The notes: generated by a model from the sequence alone, not told the origin. A stretch of DNA of 64,000 nucleotides from Ectopseudomonas composti (GCF_001567565.1 NZ_LSSW01000033.1:123443-187442), one strand, 5' to 3'. Counted from the stretch's first letter, positions 18,927 through 27,541 are shown. Program-made: numbers and translations.

Positions 18927-19211
18927 ATGAAAAGTTCGAATCATCACGACAAGACGCGTCCAGTCATGCCCGAGTTCTACATGCCGGCCATGTGGCCGCT
19001 GGATCTGCAGAACGCCATCGTCGACTGGATCGGCGCCTGGTTCTGGCGCCGCCGCATGCGCCGCCTGCTGGCACAGGACATCGAGGGCCGAATTCGCCTG
19101 GGCGGCGCCCGTGGCTTGGTCGCGCAGGGGGCGGGTGAACCGCTGCGCTCGATCGCACAGCGGCGGGCACGTTGGCTGCGACCGCAGGGCGGGTGCACCC
19201 GGCCGCGCTGA
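18927..19211 (+). CDS. small basic protein with weak DUF1127 resemblance
   Basis: A 94-residue protein with a strong ribosome-binding site (GAGGGAGGAAAAG before ATG 18927). An aromatic and hydrophobic segment (FYMPAMWPLDLQNAIVDWIGAWFW) is followed by an Arg-rich stretch (RRRMRRLLAQDIEGRIRLGGARG). That layout is vaguely like DUF1127 proteins, which sit beside LysR regulators in Pseudomonas, but the usual DIGLSR ending is absent. It is divergent from the LysR gene. Function not known. Confidence 0.6.
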   Translation: MKSSNHHDKTRPVMPEFYMPAMWPLDLQNAIVDWIGAWFWRRRMRRLLAQDIEGRIRLGGARGLVAQGAGEPLRSIAQRRARWLRPQGGCTRPR

Positions 19212-19214
19212 AGG

Positions 19215-20183
19215 TTACGGCTTGCGCGCCACCAGCACGGCGCGGGTCGGTGCCGGCAGGCCTTCGATGGTGCGGCTATGGTCCGCCGGGTCGAGGAACT
19301 CCGGCAGCGACTGGAAGCGCATCCACTCGGTGGCGCGTTGCTCCTCCACCGAGGTGGTGCTGACGTCGACGCAGCGCACGTCCTCGAAACCGGCGCGGCG
19401 CAGCCAGCGCTCCAGCGCCGGTACCGAGGGCAGGAACCAGACGTTGCGCATCTGCGCGTAACGGTCTTCCGGCACCAGCACCTGCTCGGCATCGCCTTCG
19501 ACCACCAGGGTTTCCAGCACCAGTTCGCCACCCTTGACCAGGGCATCCTTGAGGTCGAGCAGGTGATCGATGGGTGATCGACGGTGGTACAGCACGCCCA
19601 TGGAAAACACCGTGTCGAAGCCCTGCAGCTTGGCTGGCAGTTCCTCGAAGGCCAGTGGCAGGTGCCACACCGGTTGCTCCGGCAGGTAGCGCTTCATGGC
19701 CAGGAACTGGCAGAGGAACAGCCAGTTAGGGTCGATGCCGACCACGCTGTCTGCGCCTGCGCCAAGCATGCGCCACATGTAGTAGCCGTTGCCGCAACCG
19801 ACATCGAGAATGCGCTTGCCGGTCAGGTCTAGGTGCGGGGCGACGCGTTGCCATTTCCAGTCCGAGCGCCATTCGGTGTCGATGTGCACGCCGAACAGCT
19901 CGAACGGGCCCTTGCGCCAGGGGATCAGGCCTTGCAGGGCGGTTTTCACCTGGGCGCGAGTGCTCTCGTCGCAGGCACCGCCAAAGGCGAAGCGCTGAGC
20001 CAGTTGCACCTCGCTCACCGGCACCTCTGGCAGTGCCTGGACGGCGCCGTACCAGCGCGCCAGATCGCCGTGACCGATGGCCAGCTTGGCATCGAGTTGC
20101 CCGGGCAGCTCGCATGTCCAGTCCTGCAGCGGGGTACCGGTCAGTTGCGCCTGCAGGGCGTCGAGGTCCAGATCGCGCATCAT
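19215..20183 (-). CDS. cmoB: tRNA U34 carboxymethyltransferase CmoB
   Basis: A 322-residue enzyme that transfers a carboxymethyl group from carboxy-S-adenosylmethionine to 5-hydroxyuridine 34, giving cmo5U in wobble position of several tRNAs. SAM-fold motif ILDVGCGNGYYMWRMLGAGAD; family segments WRKGPFELFGVHIDTEWRSDWKW, VFSMGVLYHRRSPIDHL and TEWMRFQSLPEFLDP. Two adjacent ATGs exist (20183 and 20180); the first overlaps the cmoA stop. The frame remains open far upstream, but that part is antisense or out of frame to cmoA. Confidence 0.97.
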   Translation of the reverse strand: MMRDLDLDALQAQLTGTPLQDWTCELPGQLDAKLAIGHGDLARWYGAVQALPEVPVSEVQLAQRFAFGGACDESTRAQVKTALQGLIPWRKGPFELFGVHIDTEWRSDWKWQRVAPHLDLTGKRILDVGCGNGYYMWRMLGAGADSVVGIDPNWLFLCQFLAMKRYLPEQPVWHLPLAFEELPAKLQGFDTVFSMGVLYHRRSPIDHLLDLKDALVKGGELVLETLVVEGDAEQVLVPEDRYAQMRNVWFLPSVPALERWLRRAGFEDVRCVDVSTTSVEEQRATEWMRFQSLPEFLDPADHSRTIEGLPAPTRAVLVARKP

Positions 20184-20923
20184 GGCAGGGCCACCAGCGA
20201 GGCGAAGTTCAGGCACTGGAACCAGGGCAGCACTTTGCTGAAGCCGGCCGCCAGCAGGCGCTCGCGGTGCTGCTGGAGGCTGTCGGGCAGCATCACTTTC
20301 TCGATGGCACTGCGTTTCTGGGCGATTTCCAGTTCGCTGTAGCCATTGGCGCGCTTGAAGGCGACATGCAACTCGGTGAGCAATTCGTGCTCGGCGGCGT
20401 CCTCGAAGCGCAGCTTCTCCGAGAGGATCAGCGCGCCAGCGGGCAGCAGGGCCTGGCGAATGCGCGTGAGCAGCTCCAGGCGCCGCTCCGGCGGAATGAA
20501 TTGCAGGGTGAAGTTGAGCGTCACCAGTGAGGTGGGCTGCAGGTCGAGGGTGAGAATGTCGGCCTCGATCACCTGCACCGGCAGCAGCTCCTGGAACATG
20601 GCGTCCTGGGCATGCAGGTATTCGCTGCAGCGGGCGACCATGGCCGGCGAGTTGTCCACGGCGATCACCTGACAGCCATCGACGCGTACGTGGCGGCGCA
20701 GCGCCTGGGTCACCGCACCGAGCGAGGCGCCGAGATCGTACAGGGTGGTCTGCGGCTGGGCGAACTGGCCGGCGAGCACGCCGATGTTTTCGACGATGGT
20801 CGGGTAGCCGGGCACCGAGCGCTTGATCATGTCGGGGAACACCCGTACCACGTCCTCGTTGAAGACGAAGTCGGGCACCTCGGGCAGAGGCTGGGCGAAT
20901 AGGCGATCGGGTTCTTGGCTCAC
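20180..20923 (-). CDS. cmoA: carboxy-S-adenosylmethionine synthase CmoA
   Basis: A 247-residue enzyme that makes carboxy-SAM from SAM and prephenate for use by CmoB. Family sequence PDFVFNEDVVRVFPDMIKRSVPGY opens the protein, then the SAM-binding LYDLGASLGAVTQALRR and VTLNFTLQFIPPERR. The start is taken as GTG at 20923 (giving the usual 247 residues); an ATG at 20977 would add 18 non-conserved residues. Overlaps cmoB by four bases, so the two consecutive steps are co-translated. Confidence 0.96.
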   Translation of the reverse strand: MSQEPDRLFAQPLPEVPDFVFNEDVVRVFPDMIKRSVPGYPTIVENIGVLAGQFAQPQTTLYDLGASLGAVTQALRRHVRVDGCQVIAVDNSPAMVARCSEYLHAQDAMFQELLPVQVIEADILTLDLQPTSLVTLNFTLQFIPPERRLELLTRIRQALLPAGALILSEKLRFEDAAEHELLTELHVAFKRANGYSELEIAQKRSAIEKVMLPDSLQQHRERLLAAGFSKVLPWFQCLNFASLVALP

Positions 20924-20980
20924 GGCGTTCGCAACGGGTAGCGGAAAAGGCCGGCATTTTAGCCAAGTGCGGCGCAACAG

Positions 20981-21622
20981 TCAGGCGCTGTTGCTACGTT
21001 CGAAGGCCGAGGCAGCGATGCCCCACTGGCCGAGCCAGTAGGTGAGGATGATGGCGTAGGGCGCGGCGTCGAAGCTGGCGACGAAGCGGTCGATGCCAAT
21101 CAGGCTGTCGGAGAGCACGAACAGTGCCGCGCCAACAGCGGCGAGCCAGGTGGATCGGGGCTGCAGATGCGGGTGGCCGATGCGGGCCAGGGCGCGCCAG
21201 AGCATCAGGCAGATCGCCGTCGCGTAGCAGGCCACCGGAATCAGCAGCTCGCCCAGGCCACTGCTGGCCAGTATGGCGAACATCGCGCCGCCGGCGATCA
21301 GCGCCAGCAGCAGGGCGGGCAGGGCTGGTTGCCGGCTGTCGGAGATGTAGGCGCGCAGGTAGGCCAGATGGCCGAGCAGGAAGGCGCCGAGGCCAAACAC
21401 GAACAGGTCTTGCGGCCAATCCAGCAGAATGTCGCCGGCCAGGGAAAACACCAGGCCGATGCCGATCCAGCGACGGTAGGTGCCGGCCGGTGCCTGGCGC
21501 AGCCAGAGCAAGAGGGCGATCACCGGGATGCCCTTGGTCAGCAGGCTGAGCTGCGCATCGCCGGTGATCCGGCCGTAGAGAAATAGCGCAGCACCCGCCA
21601 GGCCGAGCAGCAACCAACGCAT
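20981..21622 (-). CDS. YhhN family membrane protein (lysoplasmalogenase-like)
   Basis: A 213-residue, almost entirely hydrophobic protein with about seven to eight membrane helices. The GLVFSLAGDILL segment and FVLSDSLIGIDRF near the end (with conserved Asp residues) are hallmarks of the YhhN/TMEM86 family; the animal members hydrolyse lysoplasmalogens, while bacterial substrates are less certain. It is transcribed leftwards upstream of cmoA with a 57-base gap and divergent from the sigma factor gene. Confidence 0.88.
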   Translation of the reverse strand: MRWLLLGLAGAALFLYGRITGDAQLSLLTKGIPVIALLLWLRQAPAGTYRRWIGIGLVFSLAGDILLDWPQDLFVFGLGAFLLGHLAYLRAYISDSRQPALPALLLALIAGGAMFAILASSGLGELLIPVACYATAICLMLWRALARIGHPHLQPRSTWLAAVGAALFVLSDSLIGIDRFVASFDAAPYAIILTYWLGQWGIAASAFERSNSA

Positions 21623-21775
21623 GACAAGATTCCCTTCGTTATTGGAATGGCGCGACTATGCCCAGTGAGTGCACGGCTGCCAATGCGAGGGGTGCCAAAT
21701 CGAGTGACGGATTGTGCCGCCACTCGACGTCTTCGGTCGTATTGGGCAACTTAGGCGTTCGTCGAGGAGAAGCGC

Positions 21776-23011
21776 ATGTCGATATCGCCACCTGTCACCG
21801 ATCTGATCGAGCGGCTGTACCGCGAAGAGTCGCGCCGGGTGCTGGCCACCCTGATTCGCCTGCTCGGCGATTTCGACCTGGCCGAGGAGGCACTGCACGA
21901 GGCGTTTCGCAGCGCGGTCGAGCAGTGGCCGCGCGAGGGCGTGCCGGACAACCCACGTGCCTGGCTGGTGTCTGCCGGGCGTTTTCGCGCCATCGACAGT
22001 CTGCGCCGGCAGCGTCGCCTGCAGCCGCTGGATGAGCTGGCCGAGTGGCCGGACGAGCGCAGCATCGAAGACGGCGAGCTGCTCGAGGACGACCGTCTGC
22101 GCCTGATTTTCACCTGCTGTCACCCGGCGCTGGCCAGCGATGCTCAGGTGGCGTTGACCTTGCGTGAGGTCTGCGACCTGACCACCGAGGAGATCGCCCG
22201 GGCCTTCCTCTCCAGCCCCTCGACCCTGGCCCAGCGCATCGTGCGCGCCAAGGCGAAGATTCGCGATGCGCGCATCCCTTACGAGGTGCCAGGGCGCAGC
22301 GAGCTGCCGGAGCGCCTGGAGGCGGTGTTGCGGGTTGTGTATCTGGTCTTCAACGAAGGCTATTTCGCCAGCTCCGGCGACTCACTGACGCGCAGTCAGC
22401 TGTCCGATGAAGCCATTCGTCTCGGCCGTTTGCTGCTGGAGTTGCTGCCCGAGCCGGAGGTGCAGGGCCTGCTGGCGCTGATGCTGCTGCACGAGTCGCG
22501 TCGTGCGGCGCGCAGCGCAGCCGATGGCGAAGTGATTCTGCTGGAGGCTCAGGATCGCCGCCTGTGGAGCCGTGAGCTGATCGCCGAGGGCGAGGCCCTG
22601 GTATTGCAGGCGCTGCATTCGCGGCGTTTTGGCCCCTACAGCCTGCAGGCAGCGATTGCCGCCGTGCATGCCGAAGCCGCCAGTCTGGAACAAACCGATT
22701 GGGCGCAGATCGTCGGCCTGTATGACGAACTGCTGCGTCTGAATCCATCACCTGTGATCGAACTCAACCGCGCCGTGGCCCTGGCCATGCACGAGGGCGA
22801 GGAGGTCGGGCTGAGGGAGATCGAGCGCTTGCTGGCCAGCGGCGAGCTGGACGCTTACCACCTGCTGCATGCTGCACGGGCCGACCTGCTGCGGCGGCTG
22901 GGGCGCAACGATCAGGCGATTGCAGCCTACCGCCAGGCTCTGGCATTGGCGCAGCAGGGGGCTGACCGGCAGTTTCTGCAGCGGCGGCTGGAGGAGTTGG
23001 GTAGCCCGTAG
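21776..23011 (+). CDS. ECF42-type RNA polymerase sigma factor
   Basis: A 411-residue sigma factor with a normal ECF front (region 2: IERLYREESRRVLATLIRLLGDFDLAEEALHEAFRSA; region 4: LREVCDLTTEEIARAFLSSPSTLAQRIVRAKAKI) and a long C-terminal extension with TPR-like helices (EGYFASSGDSLTRSQLSDEAIRLGRLL, GLYDELLRLNPSPVIELNRAVA). This layout is that of group ECF42, which has no anti-sigma factor and is usually encoded beside YCII/DGPF-domain proteins. No such partner is present here; the gene stands alone. Confidence 0.92.
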   Translation: MSISPPVTDLIERLYREESRRVLATLIRLLGDFDLAEEALHEAFRSAVEQWPREGVPDNPRAWLVSAGRFRAIDSLRRQRRLQPLDELAEWPDERSIEDGELLEDDRLRLIFTCCHPALASDAQVALTLREVCDLTTEEIARAFLSSPSTLAQRIVRAKAKIRDARIPYEVPGRSELPERLEAVLRVVYLVFNEGYFASSGDSLTRSQLSDEAIRLGRLLLELLPEPEVQGLLALMLLHESRRAARSAADGEVILLEAQDRRLWSRELIAEGEALVLQALHSRRFGPYSLQAAIAAVHAEAASLEQTDWAQIVGLYDELLRLNPSPVIELNRAVALAMHEGEEVGLREIERLLASGELDAYHLLHAARADLLRRLGRNDQAIAAYRQALALAQQGADRQFLQRRLEELGSP

Positions 23012-23017
23012 CAGGCA

Positions 23018-23048
23018 CCGCGCTGCGCACCGAGGGTGCGCAGCGCGG
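23018..23048. terminator. perfect hairpin between convergent sigma and rapA genes
   Basis: CCGCGCTGCGCACC at 23018-23031 pairs perfectly with GGTGCGCAGCGCGG at 23035-23048 around GAG. It lies just after the sigma factor stop and before the rapA stop. No U-tract in either direction; it may be a dispersed repeat (compare 17884-17919) that acts as a bidirectional barrier. Confidence 0.6.
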
Positions 23049-23075
23049 CTGCGCCTTACGAACGCTGAGGCTATG

Positions 23076-25919
23076 TCAGCCCGCCACCAGGATGCGGATC
23101 GCTTCCAGGCGCAGAGCGGCCTTGTCGAACATCGCCAGGCTCTGCTCGCGTTGCTCGCGCAGGGCCTCGATCTCGCTGTCACGCACACTCGGGTTGACCG
23201 CGCGCAAGGCGACCAGGCGCGCCAGTTCCTCGTCCAGTTCGGCGATCAGGCGGCGCTTGGCCTCACTCACGCGCTCGACATGGCGCGGCAGGATCTTGGT
23301 TTCAGCATCGTTGATCTGCTTGGCCAGCACGTCGCGCTGGGCCTGGACGAACTTGTTGGCGCTGGCACGCGGCACGCTTTCGAGCTGGTCGTTGAGCGTC
23401 TCGAAGCCGACCTTCGCCGCCAGGTCGTTGCCGTTGGCATCGAGCAGGCAGCGCAGCGCCGCCGGCGGCAGGAAGCGGCCCAGCTGCAGCTTGCGCGGGC
23501 CGACCACTTCACTGACGTAGAGCAGTTCGAGCAGCACGGTGCCGGGCTTGAGCGCCTTGTTCTTGATCAGCGCCACGGCGGTGTTGCCCATCGAGCCGGA
23601 CAGCACCAGATCCATGCCGCCCTGCACCATGGGGTGCTCCCAGGTGAGGAACTGCATGTCTTCGCGGGCCAGGGCCTGGTCGCGGTCGTAGGTGACGGTG
23701 ACCGCCTCGTCGTCGCCCAGGGGGAAGCTGGCGTCCAGCATCTTCTCGCTGGGGCGCAGGATAAGGGCGTTGTCGGAGTGGTCTTCGCTGTCGATGCCGA
23801 AGGCGTTGAACAGCTCTTCCATGTAGATCGGCAGGGTGAACTGGTCGTCCTGTTCGAGGATGGCCTCGACCAGCGCCTCGCCTTCGCCGGCACCGCCAGA
23901 GTTCAGTTCCAGCAGACGGTCACGGCCGCTGTGCAGCTCGCCTTCCAGGCGGATGCGCTCGGCGGTGGCCTCGTCGACCAGTTGCTGCCACTCGCCGTCG
24001 TCGGCGTTCTCCAGCATCGGCAACAGGCGCGGGCCAAACTGGTGCTGCAGGGCGTTGCCGGTCGGGCAGGTGGCGAGGAAGGCATTCAGCGCCTGGTGGT
24101 ACCACTGGAACAGGCGCTCTTGCGGGCTGTTCTCCAGGTACGGCACGTGCAGCTGGATGCGGTGTTTCTGGCCGATACGGTCGAGACGACCGATGCGCTG
24201 CTCGAGCAGGTCCGGGTGGGCCGGCAGGTCGAACAGCACCAGGTGATGGGCGAACTGGAAGTTGCGACCTTCGGAACCGATCTCGGAGCAGATCAACACC
24301 TGCGCGCCGAATTCCTCGTCGGCGAAGTAGGCCGCGGCGCGATCACGTTCGAGGATGCTCATGCCCTCGTGGAACACCGTGGCCGGGATGCCGGAGCGCA
24401 CGCGCAGGGCATCTTCCAGGTCCAGCGCGGTCTCGGCGTGGGCGCAGATCACCAGCACCTTGAACTTCTTGAGCATCTTCAGGGTGTCGATCAGCCATTC
24501 GACGCGCGGGTCGATGCGCCACCAGCGTTGTTCGTCGTCGATGTCTTCCTGCGCCTGATAGCTGACTTCCGGGTACAGCTCGGCGTGTTCGCCCAGCGGT
24601 AGCTCCAGGTATTCATCGGGGCTCGGCAGCGGGTAGGGGTGCAGCTCGCGCTCGGGGAAGCCCTGCACCGCGGCGCGGGTGTTGCGGAACAGCAGGCGGC
24701 CGGTGCCGTGGCGGTCGAGCAGCTCGCGCACCAGGCGCGCGCGCGCGTCTTCGTCACCGCCATCGATGGCCTCGAGCAGTTCGCGACCTTCATCACCGAG
24801 GAAACCACCGATGGCATCGCGCGCCTGGGCGCTGAGCTTGCCCTGGTCGAGCAGCTCCTGCACCGCTTCGGCGACCGGACGGTACTGGCTGCTTTCGGCG
24901 CGGAAGGCTTCCAGGTCGTGGAAACGGTTGGGGTCGAGCAGGCGCAGACGGGCGAAGTGGCTGTCCTGGCCGAGCTGTTCGGGGGTGGCGGTGAGCAGCA
25001 GTACGCCGGGGATGACTTCGGCCAGTTGCTCGACCAGGCTGTACTCGCGGCTGGCCTGTTCCGGGTGCCACACCAGGTGGTGCGCTTCGTCGACCACCAG
25101 CAGGTCCCAGCCGGCGGCGAACAGTGCGTCCTGGGCCTTCTCGTCGTCCTTCAGCCACTCCAGGGCGACCAGCGCCAGCTGGCAGTCCTCGAAGGGGTTG
25201 CTGGCGTCGCTTTCCATGAAGCGTTCGGCGTCGAACAGGGCCACGTCGAGGTTGAAGCGCCGGCGCATTTCCACCAGCCACTGGTGCTGCAGGTTTTCCG
25301 GTACCAGGATCAGCACGCGGCTGGCGCGACCGGAGAGCAGCTGGCGATGGATCACCAGGCCGGCTTCGATGGTCTTGCCCAGGCCCACTTCGTCGGCCAG
25401 CAGTACGCGCGGGGCGATGCGGTCGGCCACTTCGCGGGCGATATGCAACTGGTGGGCGATCGGTTGGGCACGTACACCGCCAAGGCCCCAGAGCGAGGAC
25501 TGCAGCAGGCGACTGTTGTGTTCCAGGCTGTGGTAGCGCAGGGCGAACCAGGCCAGCGGGTCGATCTGGCCGGCGAACAGGCGGTCGCTGGCCAGGCGGA
25601 ACTGGATGAAGTTCGACAGCTGGGTTTCCGGCATGGTCACCGGCTGATGCTGGGCATTGAGGCCGTGGTAGACCATCAGGCCGTCGATGTCCTCGACCTC
25701 CTGCACGGTGAGCTTCCAGCCCTCGAAATGGGTGATCTCGTCACCCGGGGCGAAGCGCACGCGGGTCAGGGGGGCATTGCGCGTGGCGTACTGACGGGTT
25801 TCGCCGGTGGCCGGGTAGAGCACGGTGAGCAGGCGGCCATCCTCGGCGAGGATAGTTCCCAGACCCAATTCCGCTTCGCTGTCACTGATCCAGCGTTGCC
25901 CCGGTTGATACTGCGCCAT
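23076..25919 (-). CDS. rapA: RNA polymerase-associated ATPase RapA (HepA)
   Basis: A 947-residue Swi2/Snf2 ATPase that binds core RNA polymerase and helps recycle it. N-terminal Tudor-like domains (residues 1-110), Walker A in DEVGLGKT (176-183), DEAH at 277-280, LLTATPEQLGQDSHFARLRLLDP, and the second RecA lobe with QIGRLDRIGQKHRIQLHVPYL. Length is normal for Pseudomonas. Its upstream neighbours (small protein, AlkB-like gene, divergent) match the P. aeruginosa arrangement. Confidence 0.97.
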   Translation of the reverse strand: MAQYQPGQRWISDSEAELGLGTILAEDGRLLTVLYPATGETRQYATRNAPLTRVRFAPGDEITHFEGWKLTVQEVEDIDGLMVYHGLNAQHQPVTMPETQLSNFIQFRLASDRLFAGQIDPLAWFALRYHSLEHNSRLLQSSLWGLGGVRAQPIAHQLHIAREVADRIAPRVLLADEVGLGKTIEAGLVIHRQLLSGRASRVLILVPENLQHQWLVEMRRRFNLDVALFDAERFMESDASNPFEDCQLALVALEWLKDDEKAQDALFAAGWDLLVVDEAHHLVWHPEQASREYSLVEQLAEVIPGVLLLTATPEQLGQDSHFARLRLLDPNRFHDLEAFRAESSQYRPVAEAVQELLDQGKLSAQARDAIGGFLGDEGRELLEAIDGGDEDARARLVRELLDRHGTGRLLFRNTRAAVQGFPERELHPYPLPSPDEYLELPLGEHAELYPEVSYQAQEDIDDEQRWWRIDPRVEWLIDTLKMLKKFKVLVICAHAETALDLEDALRVRSGIPATVFHEGMSILERDRAAAYFADEEFGAQVLICSEIGSEGRNFQFAHHLVLFDLPAHPDLLEQRIGRLDRIGQKHRIQLHVPYLENSPQERLFQWYHQALNAFLATCPTGNALQHQFGPRLLPMLENADDGEWQQLVDEATAERIRLEGELHSGRDRLLELNSGGAGEGEALVEAILEQDDQFTLPIYMEELFNAFGIDSEDHSDNALILRPSEKMLDASFPLGDDEAVTVTYDRDQALAREDMQFLTWEHPMVQGGMDLVLSGSMGNTAVALIKNKALKPGTVLLELLYVSEVVGPRKLQLGRFLPPAALRCLLDANGNDLAAKVGFETLNDQLESVPRASANKFVQAQRDVLAKQINDAETKILPRHVERVSEAKRRLIAELDEELARLVALRAVNPSVRDSEIEALREQREQSLAMFDKAALRLEAIRILVAG

Positions 25920-26080
25920 GCCTGTCTCCCGCGTGAAAAAGCCGGCTATGGTAACGGATGCCGAGCCGTCACCAAAGCGCTCGTGGCACTATCGGTGTGT
26001 CCGTCAGTCGAAAGTGTAGCGAGCGCGCCCTCAAGTCGCGTTTCGCGGGGCCGACAGCCTGACCAAAGGAGGTGCTGTTC

Positions 26081-26374
26081 ATGCTGCCACCGATCCCCCA
26101 TAGCCTGGTGCCGGTCACGGCCACGCAGGACGTGGTCAAGCCCAAGCCCGAGATTCCGCCGGTGACGCCTGCCGAGGGCAGTGCCAAGGAAAGTGCGCTG
26201 AGCCTGGACAAACGTCACCCGCAGGAAACCGAGGAGCTGCTGCGCGAAGAACAGCGCCGCCGCCAGCGGCGCGGCTATACCCCCGAGCAACTGGCCGAGG
26301 CCGAGCCGGAGGAGATGCAGGAAGCGCTGGGTGACCTGCCGAGACAGGGGCTTTGGGTGGATGTGGAAGTCTGA
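26081..26374 (+). CDS. conserved small proline/glutamate-rich protein, unknown function
   Basis: A 97-residue hydrophilic protein. The N-terminus is Pro-rich (LPPIPHSLVPVTATQDVVKPKPEIPPVTPAE) and the middle is a charged helix (ETEELLREEQRRRQRRGYTPEQLAEAEPEEM). No known domain or signal peptide. The ATG at 26081 follows a nearly ideal AAAGGAGGT at 8-base spacing, which makes expression very likely. Lies between rapA and the AlkB-like gene, where P. aeruginosa also has a small hypothetical gene. Confidence 0.82.
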   Translation: MLPPIPHSLVPVTATQDVVKPKPEIPPVTPAEGSAKESALSLDKRHPQETEELLREEQRRRQRRGYTPEQLAEAEPEEMQEALGDLPRQGLWVDVEV

Positions 26375-26408
26375 GACACTCCTTTCATTCTCTTTCTCGT
26401 AGATCGTC

Positions 26409-27008
26409 ATGCTGTTCGCCGACCCCTTGCCCACACTCGCCGATGCCGAGCTGGATTACCTGCCCAGCTGGGTCGAGCCCGCGTGCGCCGACAGCTGGCT
26501 GCAGGCGCTGGTCGAGCAGACGCCCTGGCAGCAGCCGCAGCTGTTCATCCATGGCCGTTATCACCGAACCCCTCGGCTGACCGCCTGGTACGGCGATGCA
26601 GAGGCACGCTATCGCTATTCGGGCAAGGTGCATCAGCCGCTGCCGTGGACGCCGCTGCTCGACGAGATTCGTCAGCGGGTCATCGCCGAGGTGGGGCAGC
26701 CGCTCAACGCCGTGCTGCTCAACTATTACCGCGACGGTCAGGATTCCATGGGCTGGCACAGCGATGCCGAGCCGGAGTTGGGGCGTGATCCACTGATCGC
26801 CTCGCTCAACCTGGGCGGCAGCCGGCGTTTCGATTTGCGCCGCGTGGGCAGCACGCGCATCGGGCACTCGCTGACGCTCGAGCATGGCTCGCTACTGGTC
26901 ATGCGCGGGCCGACCCAGCATCATTGGCAACATCAAGTGGCAAAGACGCGCCAAGCCTGCGCACCGCGCCTGAATCTGACCTTTCGCCTGATCCGGTTTC
27001 CGCTATGA
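26409..27008 (+). CDS. AlkB-like 2-oxoglutarate/Fe(II) dioxygenase
   Basis: A 199-residue enzyme of the AlkB family, which oxidatively removes alkyl groups from bases in DNA or RNA. Iron ligands His117 and Asp119 (MGWHSDAEPELG) and His175 (HHWQHQV), plus the RLNLTFR motif (Arg187, Asn189, Arg193) that binds 2-oxoglutarate. The short length and the LNYYRDGQDSMGWHSD wording resemble the ALKBH2/3-like bacterial group rather than E. coli AlkB proper. It overlaps the small downstream gene by four bases. Confidence 0.94.
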   Translation: MLFADPLPTLADAELDYLPSWVEPACADSWLQALVEQTPWQQPQLFIHGRYHRTPRLTAWYGDAEARYRYSGKVHQPLPWTPLLDEIRQRVIAEVGQPLNAVLLNYYRDGQDSMGWHSDAEPELGRDPLIASLNLGGSRRFDLRRVGSTRIGHSLTLEHGSLLVMRGPTQHHWQHQVAKTRQACAPRLNLTFRLIRFPL

Positions 27009-27166
27009 GCAATGACGACAAGCTGATCGACTTCGCCGCCGAGCGCGACAAGCGCATCCACGACCTCAACGACAAGCGCCTCAACGAGATGCGCCAGGTC
27101 TTCGAGCAGGTGTTGCCGCTGGGCAAGGCCAAGAAGAAGTCCAAGAGCAAGCCGAAGAAGCGCTGA
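27005..27166 (+). CDS. small lysine-rich protein, unknown function
   Basis: A 53-residue protein starting ATGA-fashion at the AlkB-like stop, so translation is probably coupled. Residues 1-37 are predicted helical and charged (KLIDFAAERDKRIHDLNDKR); the last 13 are a run of Lys and Ser ending KPKKR. A nucleic-acid-binding tail is conceivable given the upstream repair gene, but nothing shows it. Confidence 0.72.
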   Translation: MSNDDKLIDFAAERDKRIHDLNDKRLNEMRQVFEQVLPLGKAKKKSKSKPKKR

Positions 27167-27190
27167 GCGCGCCTGCATTCCCCCGCTGCA

Positions 27191-27206
27191 GCGGCCGTTC
27201 GGCCGC
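27191..27206 (+). terminator. GC hairpin after the AlkB-like operon
   Basis: GCGGCC-GTTC-GGCCGC, 25 bases after the stop of the small gene. No T-tract follows, so it is only a weak terminator candidate. Confidence 0.35.
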
Positions 27207-27234
27207 GCCTCCAGCTTCGTACCCCCTCGATTTC

Positions 27235-27248
27235 TTGACCTGGATCAG
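27235..27248 (+). promoter_or_regulatory. second, imperfect ANR/FNR box
   Basis: TTGAC-CTGG-ATCAG, two mismatches from TTGAT-N4-ATCAA, 51 bases upstream of the perfect box. It could add to oxygen control of the downstream small gene. Confidence 0.5.
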
Positions 27249-27285
27249 TATTGCTCCTGACCCGGTCGCGCCTGCTCGCCGACCA

Positions 27286-27299
27286 TTGATCCAGATCAA
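27286..27299 (+). promoter_or_regulatory. perfect ANR/FNR box with class II promoter
   Basis: TTGATCCAGATCAA matches the FNR/ANR consensus exactly. A TGATAAC -10-like sequence at 27319-27325 places the centre of the box near -40 of a start around 27332, the classical position for activation under low oxygen. It stands 67 bases before the small ccoM-like gene. Confidence 0.85.
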
Positions 27300-27365
27300 T
27301 TTTCCCGCCGCCCGCGCTGATAACGTGAAGCCATCCCAGACAGACAGGCACAACAGGAGGCAGCC

Positions 27366-27482
27366 ATGTTCGTCGATACAGTGGTTCTCGCCGGAGTCGG
27401 CACCGTTCTTCTGATGGTCGCGTTCTTCGGGGGCGTTGGTTACTTCATCTGGAAGGATGCTCACAAGCGCAAGCAGAGCTGA
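27366..27482 (+). CDS. ccoM: 38-residue membrane protein resembling cbb3 oxidase subunit CcoM
   Basis: A 38-residue protein with one membrane helix (VVLAGVGTVLLMVAFFGGVGYFIW) and a short basic tail (KDAHKRKQS). Size, the MFVD start and the FIWKD exit from the membrane agree with my memory of CcoM, the accessory one-helix subunit found in the P. stutzeri cbb3 cytochrome oxidase. An AGGAGG site precedes the ATG by 5 bases, a perfect ANR box lies upstream and a strong terminator downstream, so it is a single-gene, oxygen-regulated unit. Assignment rests on similarity recalled, not searched. Confidence 0.75.
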   Translation: MFVDTVVLAGVGTVLLMVAFFGGVGYFIWKDAHKRKQS

Positions 27483-27515
27483 TCCTTCCAGTTAACTGGG
27501 CACGCAAGGCAATTC

Positions 27516-27541
27516 GGGCGACTTCGGTCGCCCTTTTTTTT
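27516..27541 (+). terminator. Rho-independent terminator of the ccoM-like gene
   Basis: GGGCGA-CTTCGG-TCGCCC stem (27516-27533) followed at once by eight T. It is a textbook terminator, 33 bases after the stop. Confidence 0.93.

Noticed and set aside
20184..20966. N-terminal extension of the cmoB frame
   Set aside because: It overlaps cmoA out of frame; Arg/Ala/Pro-rich shadow sequence.
22869..26165. Rightward open frames of 577 and 508 codons opposite rapA
   Set aside because: Antisense to rapA, low-complexity composition typical of shadow frames.
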